Below, one piece after another: positions 5,263-11,083 of a stretch of 14,265 nt of DNA. The position numbers and the translations under genes are program-made. The stretch spans positions 1 to 14,265 of the forward strand of contig DATASA010000213.1 of NCBI GenBank assembly GCA_036269435.1. The letters are read 5' to 3'. The stretch comes from CADCTB01 sp036269435 (GTDB lineage: Bacteria > Actinomycetota > Acidimicrobiia > Acidimicrobiales > AC-14). Positions within the stretch are counted from its first letter, which is position 1. The number at the start of each line of letters is the position of its first letter. The notes beneath the pieces were generated by a model. That model had not been told where the DNA came from and made no database searches. It was given only the letters and a program-made list of their open reading frames with translations.

Positions 5263-6570
5263 ATGGCGCTGTTGAAGCGAAAGCGGTCAGGTCTGACCGA
5301 CCCCATGTCGGTGGTCACGCGGTTCGTGAACGCCTGCAACCGGCACGACGCCGACAGCGTCGCCGCGTGCCTCCACCCCGACTTCGACAGCATCCAGCCG
5401 ATGTACCCGGCCCGGAACTTCCGGGGCGCCGATCAGGTCCGCCGCAACTGGCAGGCCATCTTCGACGCCGAACCGGGGTTCCGGCTCACCGTCCTGCGCC
5501 AGGCCGCGGCCGACGACGCCGTCTGGCTGGAGCTGCACGGCGCGGGCCGGGACGACGAGGTGGCCGGGATCTTCGTCATGGGTGTCCAAGGCGACCGCAT
5601 CCGCTGGGCCCGCATTTACAGCGCCCTGATCGAGCCGATGCCCGAGGGCATGGTCGACCCGGTGCCGTCCTCGCCGGCGACCCTCCGGCAGGTGCCGCCG
5701 CTGGATGAACCGGCGGACCGGGGAGCCGCAGCCCATGAACCGACCGGAGCTGCCGCGGCGCAGGCGGTGGTGGACGAGGACCTCATCGCGCCGGTGCTCG
5801 ACATCGACGGGGGCGGGTCGTCGCGCCGCCGCCGCTCACGCCGCCGGTCGCACGAGGGCGACGCCGAGCCCGCGGCCGCCGCGGAGGACGGGATCGCCGA
5901 GGACGTGGCCGCCGCGGACGGGATTGCCGAGGACGTGGCCGCCGGGGACGGGATCGCCGAGGAGGGGATCGCCGGGGAGCAGGCCGCGGCCGCCGACGAG
6001 CCTGCGTCGGCCGAGTGGGCGCCCGCCGCCGAGCCCGTCGAAGCCGCAGCCGAGCCGCAGCCGGTGGCCGAGACCCTGGTCGAGCCTGCCGCCGCGGAGC
6101 CGGCCGAGCGGAAGCCGGTCGCCGCCTGGACCGAACCGCTGATCCAGGCGGATGCACGCCCCGAGGCGCACGCCGCAGTTGTCGAACCGGCGACGACCAC
6201 CCTGGTCGAGCCCCCGGACGCCGGGCCCGAGCCCGCGGCGGTGGAGGTCGGCGCCCCGGCGGCAGTCGACCCGGGACACGGTTCGGGAACCGCAGCAGCC
6301 GCAGCCGCAGCCGCCGCGCTGCTGGAGGAGCGGGAGCCGGAAGTCGTCGCCCCGCCGGAGGCGGAGCCCGCGGTGGTCGTCGAGGCGGTGTCCGTGCCGG
6401 CCGCTGCAGCGGCGGTCGAGGAGGACGCGGACGACATCGTCTGGGGCGACCTGACCGCCGAAGCACCGGACGACTCGGACGTGGAGGCCGACCCGGAGCC
6501 CACCGCCACCATCGACCGGGCCGGGGTCCTGGGTCGGCCCGGGAAGCGGCGGGGACGAAAGAGGCGGTAG
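5263..6570 (+). CDS. SnoaL-like (NTF2 fold) protein with long acidic Ala-rich disordered tail, 435 aa
   Basis: Residues about 12-128 form a SnoaL-like domain: VVTRFVNACNRHDADSVAAC, LHPDFDSIQPMYPARNFRGA, then VRRNWQAIFDAEPGFRL and a final strand GDRIRWARIYSALIEPMPEG. This fold gives a ligand pocket in polyketide cyclases and many orphan proteins. From about residue 130 the sequence is low-complexity, rich in Ala, Glu, Pro and Asp. It carries a basic patch SSRRRRSRRRS near 186-196, three ten-residue tandem repeats (209-238), a run of nine alanines (344-352), a very acidic stretch (EEDADDIVWGDLTAEAPDDS) and a basic end GRPGKRRGRKRR. No membrane segment is seen. The frame is strongly coding throughout by third-position GC, and the ribosome site fixes the start. 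Typical SnoaL proteins are 110-150 residues, so the tail is an unusual addition. Role unknown; possibly nucleic-acid or ribosome contact through the basic patches. Confidence 0.85.
   Translation: MALLKRKRSGLTDPMSVVTRFVNACNRHDADSVAACLHPDFDSIQPMYPARNFRGADQVRRNWQAIFDAEPGFRLTVLRQAAADDAVWLELHGAGRDDEVAGIFVMGVQGDRIRWARIYSALIEPMPEGMVDPVPSSPATLRQVPPLDEPADRGAAAHEPTGAAAAQAVVDEDLIAPVLDIDGGGSSRRRRSRRRSHEGDAEPAAAAEDGIAEDVAAADGIAEDVAAGDGIAEEGIAGEQAAAADEPASAEWAPAAEPVEAAAEPQPVAETLVEPAAAEPAERKPVAAWTEPLIQADARPEAHAAVVEPATTTLVEPPDAGPEPAAVEVGAPAAVDPGHGSGTAAAAAAAAALLEEREPEVVAPPEAEPAVVVEAVSVPAAAAAVEEDADDIVWGDLTAEAPDDSDVEADPEPTATIDRAGVLGRPGKRRGRKRR
5887..5976 (+). repeat. Three 30-bp tandem coding repeats
   Basis: Units at 5887-5916, 5917-5946 and 5947-5976 encode DGIAEDVAAA, DGIAEDVAAG and DGIAEEGIAG. 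The first two differ at only two or three bases, and the third diverges in its second half. The repeats keep the reading frame and lie in the disordered tail of the SnoaL-like protein; likely slippage or unequal recombination products, and a site where copy number may vary between strains. Confidence 0.85.
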
Positions 6571-6578
6571 GCGGCGGT

Positions 6579-7046
6579 TCAGCGGAGCTGGGCCAGGAGG
6601 GCGTCGACGATGGACGTCGCCCCCCCGGTCCGCTCCCACTCGTCGCCGATCGCGTCGTGGTCGGCCAGGCCGGCGGCGTCCGGCGGGCGGCCGAGTGCGT
6701 CGGTGCAGACCGAGGCCAGGATGGCCGGCTCGATCTCGTCGTCGTAGGCGGCGAACGCCTCCAACCCGTCCCAGAGCCTGGTCAGGGGAACCGGCGGATC
6801 CTCGCCCGCGGCGAGGGCGCGCGTCACCACGTCGAAGACCTCTTCGGTGGCCAGCCCGGGCGGGCGGCGGTAGTCGGCCACCGGGTGCAGCCGCCATTCC
6901 AGCGGTACCCCGCCCGGGCCGTCGTCGCGCAGCCAGACCTGGGAGCCGTTGACGTAGGTGTCGACCGGTTCCCCGAAGCGCTCGTCGAGGGCCAGCAGCA
7001 GCTCGGGCGACGCCCGCCACACGCAGGTCGGTTCCAGGCGCGCCAC
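6579..7046 (-). CDS. Conserved-looking protein of unknown function, 155 aa
   Basis: A soluble acidic protein with no signal peptide. It opens VARLEPTCVWRASPELLLAL, then DERFGEPVDTYVNGSQVWLR, WRLHPVADYRRPPGLATEEV and a helical C-terminal half that includes AYDDEIEPAILASVC and ends SIVDALLAQLR. I do not recognise the family. The pattern of a beta-rich first half and helical second half reads like a real small domain protein. GTG 7046 is preferred because TAGGGT lies exactly seven bases upstream (leaderless layout); GTG 7055 would add three residues. It is convergent with the SnoaL-like gene (stops eight bases apart) and divergent from the M1 peptidase lipoprotein (starts 32 bases apart). Confidence 0.75.
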   Translation of the reverse strand: MARLEPTCVWRASPELLLALDERFGEPVDTYVNGSQVWLRDDGPGGVPLEWRLHPVADYRRPPGLATEEVFDVVTRALAAGEDPPVPLTRLWDGLEAFAAYDDEIEPAILASVCTDALGRPPDAAGLADHDAIGDEWERTGGATSIVDALLAQLR

Positions 7047-7053
7047 GCGGCCC

Positions 7054-7059
7054 ACCCTA
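7054..7059 (-). promoter_or_regulatory. -10-like element for leaderless start at GTG 7046
   Basis: On the minus strand TAGGGT (7059-7054) is followed by seven bases and then GTG 7046. This is the same geometry seen ahead of GTG 3587. The hexamer overlaps the alternative GTG at 7055, arguing against that start. Suggestive only. Confidence 0.35.
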
Positions 7060-7078
7060 TGGCTGGCACCATGCAGCG

Positions 7079-8503
7079 ATGACGAGACGGGCCGCGTCGC
7101 TGGCCGCGGCGGTGGCGCTGTGCCTGCTCCTCGTCTCCTGCGAGACGGGCGACTACAGGAGCGGGCCGGTCTCGGCGGCGCCGCCGACCTCGTCGAGCAG
7201 CAGCACGACGAGCACGAGCGTCCTGCCGCAGGCGACCACGGTCGGATGCCCGGCGACACCCCGGCGGGCGGCGCCCGACCCGGCCCGGCCCAGGTACACG
7301 CTCAGCGTCGACGTCCACCCGACCGACGGCACGGTCGACGGCCGGCTGCGGGTCCTGTTCACCCCGGACCAGGACACGGACCGGCTCGTCTTCCGTTTGT
7401 GGCCCAACGGCCCCCGGACGTCGGCGGCCGGAACCAAGCTGGACACCGGGGCGGTGACCGTCGGCGGCCGGCCTGCGACGAGCAGCCTCGACGACCCGAC
7501 CACCCTGGTCGTGCGCACCGGCGCGACGTTCAAGGCGGGCCAGCAGGTCGACTCGTCGATGACGTGGACGCTGACCGTGACCGGCGCGGCCGACGACCGG
7601 GTGTCGCGCAACGGCGACGCCATGCGCCTCGGGTCCTTCTTCCCGATCCTGCCCTGGGAGCCGGGCGTCGGCTGGGACACCGACCCGGCCGTCGGAAACT
7701 TCGCCGAGGCCTCGACCGCACCGACGGCGGACTTCGACCTGACCGTCACCGTCCCGGACGGCTACGGCGTCCTGGCCAGCGGCACGCCCGACCCGGCGAC
7801 GCCCGGCCACTTCACCGCAGGGGCCATGCGCGACGTCGCCCTGTCCGTCGGCCGGTTCGCCACCGTCTCCGGGGTGGCCATGGCGCCGCAGCCCGTCCAG
7901 GTGACCGTCGGCATCCAGCAGGGGCTGGCCGGGTCGCCGGCCGTCTACCTGGACCGGGTGGTCAAGTCGCTGGAGGACTACGGCAAGCGGTTCGGCCCCT
8001 ATCCCTGGCCGACCTTCACCCTTGCCGTCACGCCCGGGCTCGACGGGGGGATCGAGTACCCCGGCCACGTCATGCAGGGCCCGAACACCCTGAGTGTCAC
8101 CAGCCACGAGGTCGGCCACCAGTGGTTCTACGGGCTGGTCGGCAACGACCAGGGCCGCGACCCGTGGCTCGACGAGGGGCTGGCCACCTGGGCCGAGGCC
8201 CGCTTCGACGGCACGCTCGACACGTTCAAGGCCCGGTCCATCCCGGCGGTGGCGAGGAACATGGTCGGCCAGCCCATGACGTTCTGGTCGGCCCACCAGG
8301 ACGCGTACCAGGACGGCGTCTACACCCAGGGGACCCAGGCCCTCGCCGCGCTCGGCGACCCGGCGATGGTCGACTGCGCCCTGCGGGTGTACGTCGCCCT
8401 CAACGCGTACCGGATCGTCCGCCAGCCCGACCTCGTCCGGGCCGCGGCGACCGTGTTCCCCGACGCGGCGGCGACGCTCGGCGCCTACGGGGTCCGCACG
8501 TGA
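7079..8503 (+). CDS. M1-family zinc metallopeptidase, lipoprotein, 474 aa
   Basis: The N-terminus MTRRAASLAAAVALCLLLVSC is a lipoprotein signal with lipobox LVSC, so Cys21 would be lipidated and the protein held on the outer face of the membrane. A Ser/Thr-rich linker (to about residue 50) leads to an M1 N-terminal beta domain (RYTLSVDVHPTDGTVDGRL) and a thermolysin-like domain. The zinc site is HEVGH at 343-347 plus Glu366, exactly the HEXXH-X18-E spacing of clan MA gluzincins. GGIEYPG (323-329) stands in for the GXMEN exopeptidase motif, and Tyr415 (GVYTQG) fits the transition-state tyrosine. There is no room for the large C-terminal helical domain of full aminopeptidases (800-900 residues), so this is the short bacterial lipoprotein type. 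Probable extracytoplasmic peptidase; substrates unknown. It converges on the PAC2 gene with six bases between. Confidence 0.92.
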   Translation: MTRRAASLAAAVALCLLLVSCETGDYRSGPVSAAPPTSSSSSTTSTSVLPQATTVGCPATPRRAAPDPARPRYTLSVDVHPTDGTVDGRLRVLFTPDQDTDRLVFRLWPNGPRTSAAGTKLDTGAVTVGGRPATSSLDDPTTLVVRTGATFKAGQQVDSSMTWTLTVTGAADDRVSRNGDAMRLGSFFPILPWEPGVGWDTDPAVGNFAEASTAPTADFDLTVTVPDGYGVLASGTPDPATPGHFTAGAMRDVALSVGRFATVSGVAMAPQPVQVTVGIQQGLAGSPAVYLDRVVKSLEDYGKRFGPYPWPTFTLAVTPGLDGGIEYPGHVMQGPNTLSVTSHEVGHQWFYGLVGNDQGRDPWLDEGLATWAEARFDGTLDTFKARSIPAVARNMVGQPMTFWSAHQDAYQDGVYTQGTQALAALGDPAMVDCALRVYVALNAYRIVRQPDLVRAAATVFPDAAATLGAYGVRT

Positions 8504-8509
8504 TGCCGC

Positions 8510-9370
8510 TCAGTCCCCGCGCTGGTCCCTGAGGTAACGCTCGAGCTCGTCGGCGAGGGCGTCGCCGGTCACCGTCTCCATGTCGGCCACGTCGTCCTCG
8601 TCGGCCGACGCCTCCAGGCGGTGGACGTAGGCGGAGACGTCGTCGTCGGCCGCTACCACCTCGCTGACCTGGCGTTCGTAGTCCTGGGCCTCGACCTCGA
8701 GGTCGACGGTGACCACCGACGTCGACAGGAGCTCGGTGGCCCGCTCGACGAGGGCCAGCGCGGCCTTGGGCGACGGGGTCGACGCCACGTAGTGGGGCAC
8801 CGCGGCCCACAGCGACGCCGACGGCAGGCCAGCATCGGCGAAGGCCTCGTGGAGCACGCCGACGATGCCGGTCGGGCCCTCGTACGTCGAGCGGCCGAGG
8901 CCGAGCCGGCTCACCAGGTCGTCGTCGGCGGCCGTCCCGGTCACCCGCACGGGCCGGGTGTGGGCCACGTCGGCCAGCAGGGCCCCGAGGATCACGATCA
9001 TCTCCACGCCGAGCTCGGTGGCCAGGCCGACGACGTGGGAGGAGAAGGTCCGCCACTTGAGCTGGGGCTCGTGGCCGAGGAGCAGGACGACGTCGCGAGC
9101 GGTCCCGGGGAGGTGGGCGTACGACAGCTCGACCTCCGGCCAGACGATCTGGCGGGTCACGCCGTGGACCATGCGGACCTGGGGCCGGGTGGAGGTGAAG
9201 TCGTAGAACTCCTCCGGGTCGATGGAGGCGAACGTCCGGGCGGACCACCGGTCCCGCAGGTAACGGCCCGCGGTCGAGGCGGCATCGGCCCCGTCGTTCC
9301 AACCCTCGAAGGCGGCGACGAGGACCGGTCGCCGTAGGTGCGGCCGTTCTTGCCAGCGCACGTGGTCCAT
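8510..9370 (-). CDS. PAC2 family protein (proteasome assembly chaperone-like), 286 aa
   Basis: Matches the actinobacterial PAC2 family in order: PVLVAAFEGWNDGADAASTA (15-34), YDFTSTRPQVRMVHG (56-70), GHEPQLKWRTFS (99-110), VILGALLADVAHTRPVRVTG (126-145), YEGPTGIVGVLHEAF (163-177) and SASLWAAVPHYVASTPSPKA (184-203). The last 60 residues are acidic and probably coiled (EAQDYERQVSEVVAADDDVS), as in relatives. The family is named from a eukaryotic proteasome assembly chaperone, and bacterial members occur mainly in actinobacteria; their function is not settled, and automatic labels such as ATP-grasp are unreliable. ATG 9370 is used because the conserved part begins soon after. It is divergent from lhr with 63 bases between. 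The frame stays open far upstream, antisense to lhr, but that has no coding meaning. Confidence 0.92.
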   Translation of the reverse strand: MDHVRWQERPHLRRPVLVAAFEGWNDGADAASTAGRYLRDRWSARTFASIDPEEFYDFTSTRPQVRMVHGVTRQIVWPEVELSYAHLPGTARDVVLLLGHEPQLKWRTFSSHVVGLATELGVEMIVILGALLADVAHTRPVRVTGTAADDDLVSRLGLGRSTYEGPTGIVGVLHEAFADAGLPSASLWAAVPHYVASTPSPKAALALVERATELLSTSVVTVDLEVEAQDYERQVSEVVAADDDVSAYVHRLEASADEDDVADMETVTGDALADELERYLRDQRGD

Positions 9371-9425
9371 GCCCCAACGGTACCGGCAGCGTCGGCGGGT
9401 ACTTGTCGCAGGGCCGCCGTACCCT

Positions 9426-9430
9426 GGAGG
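9426..9430 (+). promoter_or_regulatory. Ribosome binding site of lhr
   Basis: GGAGG lies three bases before ATG 9434, closer than the usual five to nine but the only Shine-Dalgarno-like site here. The reading frame is open upstream to 9338 but that part overlaps the PAC2 start region, so ATG 9434, where the helicase similarity begins, is the start. Confidence 0.6.
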
Positions 9431-9433
9431 CCC

Positions 9434-11080
9434 ATGGGGTCGCTCGACCGCTTCTCCCCCGTCGCCCGCGCCTGGTTCCAAGCGGCCTTCGCCGCGCCCA
9501 CGCCCGCGCAGGAACAGGGCTGGGACGCCATCAGCAAGGGCGACCACACGCTGATCCTGGCCCCGACCGGCTCCGGCAAGACGCTGGCCGCCTTCCTGTG
9601 GACCCTGGACCGCCTGGTGTCCCGGCCGGTCGAGCCCACGCCGGTCGAGCCGGCGTGCCGGGTGCTGTACGTGAGCCCGCTCAAGGCGCTCACGTACGAC
9701 GTGGAGCGCAACCTGCGGGCGCCGCTGGCCGGCATGGCCCTGGAGGCCGAGCGCCGGGGCCTGCCCGTGCCCACCGTCCGGGTCGGCACCCGCACGGGCG
9801 ACACTCCGGCCGCCGACCGTCGGGACCTGGTCCGCCACCCGCCGGACATCCTCATCACCACGCCGGAGTCGCTGTACCTGCTGCTGACGTCGCAGGCGCG
9901 GGAGATGCTGCGCTCCGTCGAGCACGTGATCGTCGACGAGATCCACGCGGTGGCCGCCACCAAGCGGGGCGCCCACCTGGCCCTGTCCCTGGAGCGGCTC
10001 GAGCGGCTGGCGGAGAAGCCGCCCCAGCGGATCGGCCTGTCGGCCACCCAGCGGCCGCTCGACGAGGTGGCCCGGTTCCTCGGAGGCCGGTCCGGCGGCC
10101 GACCCCGGCCGGTGACGGTGGTCGACGCCGGCGTGCGCAAGGCGCTGGAGGTGCAGATCGTCGTCCCGGTGGAGGACATGGGCGAGCTGGGCAAGCCCAT
10201 CGACGAGGGCGACGGCGCCCTGCTGTCCGGTCCCGCGGCCGGCAACCCGGAGGCCCGTCACTCGATCTGGCCGGCGATGCACCCGGTCCTGCTCGACCTG
10301 ATCCGGTCGCACCGGTCGACGCTGATCTTCGTCAACTCCCGCCGCCTGTCCGAGCGCCTTGCCGCCCGGCTGAACGAGCTGGCCGGTGAGGACCTGGTGC
10401 GGGCCCACCACGGCTCGGTGGCCCGCGAGCAGCGGCTGGAGATCGAGGACGCCCTCAAGGCCGGCCGGCTGCCGGCCCTCGTCGCCACCAGCAGCCTGGA
10501 GCTCGGGATCGACATGGGGGCCATCGACCTGGTGGTCCAGGTGGAGTCCCCGGCGTCGGTGGCCAGTGGCCTGCAGCGCATCGGTCGGGCCGGCCACCAG
10601 GTCGGCGAGCCGTCTCGGGGTCGGATCTTCCCCAAGTTCCGGGGGGACCTGGTGGAGGCCGCGGTCGTGGTCCAGCGCATGAAGGCCGGGCTGATCGAGG
10701 AGACCCGCGTCCCCCGCAACCCGCTCGACGTCCTGGCCCAGCAGATCGTCGCCATGTGCGCGGTCGAGGAGCTGACGGTGGCCGAGGTGGCCGAGGTGGT
10801 CGCCGGGGCCTATCCCTTCGCCGACTGCTCGCCGGCCCTGTTGGAGAACGTGCTCGACATGCTGGCCGGGCGCTACCCGTCGGACGAGTTCGCCGAGCTG
10901 CGGCCCCGCATCGTGTGGGACCGCTCCGAGGGCACGCTGCGGGCCCGCTCCGGAGCCCGGATGCTGGCCGTCGTCAGCGGCGGGACCATTCCCGACCGCG
11001 GCCTCTTCGGCGTCTTCACGCCCGGGTCGGGTGGCACCGACGGCAAGGAGCACTGGAACCGGGTCGGCGAGCTGGACTAG
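9434..11080 (+). CDS. lhr: Large helicase-related protein Lhr, N-terminal part, ended by in-frame TAG
   Basis: Superfamily 2 DNA helicase core: Walker A APTGSGKT at 43-50, SPLKAL at 81-86, TTPESL at 142-147, DEIH (motif II) at 168-171, SAT at 203-205, FVNSRR at 299-304, ATSSLELGIDMG at 351-362 and motif VI QRIGRAGHQ at 381-389, followed by the winged-helix region (RNPLDVLAQQIVAM onward). Lhr proteins are 3'-to-5' ATP-driven translocases; mycobacterial Lhr is linked to the DNA-damage response and its gene lies beside nei2. The frame stops at TAG 11078-11080, codon 549, immediately after HWNRVGELD. Relatives read on as ELDEEMVYESR, so the stop replaces a glutamate codon. Alone, this 548-residue chain would have both RecA domains and the winged helix but lack the following beta-barrel and C-terminal domains. 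It should be read together with 11084-13882 as one gene. Confidence 0.93.
   Translation: MGSLDRFSPVARAWFQAAFAAPTPAQEQGWDAISKGDHTLILAPTGSGKTLAAFLWTLDRLVSRPVEPTPVEPACRVLYVSPLKALTYDVERNLRAPLAGMALEAERRGLPVPTVRVGTRTGDTPAADRRDLVRHPPDILITTPESLYLLLTSQAREMLRSVEHVIVDEIHAVAATKRGAHLALSLERLERLAEKPPQRIGLSATQRPLDEVARFLGGRSGGRPRPVTVVDAGVRKALEVQIVVPVEDMGELGKPIDEGDGALLSGPAAGNPEARHSIWPAMHPVLLDLIRSHRSTLIFVNSRRLSERLAARLNELAGEDLVRAHHGSVAREQRLEIEDALKAGRLPALVATSSLELGIDMGAIDLVVQVESPASVASGLQRIGRAGHQVGEPSRGRIFPKFRGDLVEAAVVVQRMKAGLIEETRVPRNPLDVLAQQIVAMCAVEELTVAEVAEVVAGAYPFADCSPALLENVLDMLAGRYPSDEFAELRPRIVWDRSEGTLRARSGARMLAVVSGGTIPDRGLFGVFTPGSGGTDGKEHWNRVGELD
11078..11080 (+). other. In-frame amber codon interrupting lhr
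   Basis: TAG stands where Lhr proteins have GAG (Glu), in the run CTGGAC-TAG-GAG-ATG. One G-to-T change at 11078 explains it. The frame continues unchanged for 933 codons, with no other stop or shift. Options are sequencing or assembly error, a recent nonsense mutation, readthrough, or restart at ATG 11084. The sequence alone cannot decide. Confidence 0.9.
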
Positions 11081-11083
11081 GAG

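Noticed and set aside
6292..6318. GCA/GCC run as a triplet-repeat or frameshift artefact
   Set aside because: It is a mixed-codon alanine run that keeps the frame and fits the tail composition; no shift is needed to explain the downstream coding.
5616..6512. Minus-strand Ser/Ala-rich frame opposite the SnoaL-like tail
   Set aside because: Composition simply mirrors the Ala/Glu/Pro codons on the plus strand; the plus frame has a perfect ribosome site and a recognisable domain, and this one has neither.
8504..8509. Terminator between the peptidase and PAC2 genes
   Set aside because: The six-base convergent gap and its flanks show no clear stem-loop with a T tract.
9371..9433. GGTACC and GTACC copies in the PAC2-lhr spacer, looking like an inverted repeat operator
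   Set aside because: Arms do not align without an insertion and the match beyond five bases is poor; not enough to call a site.
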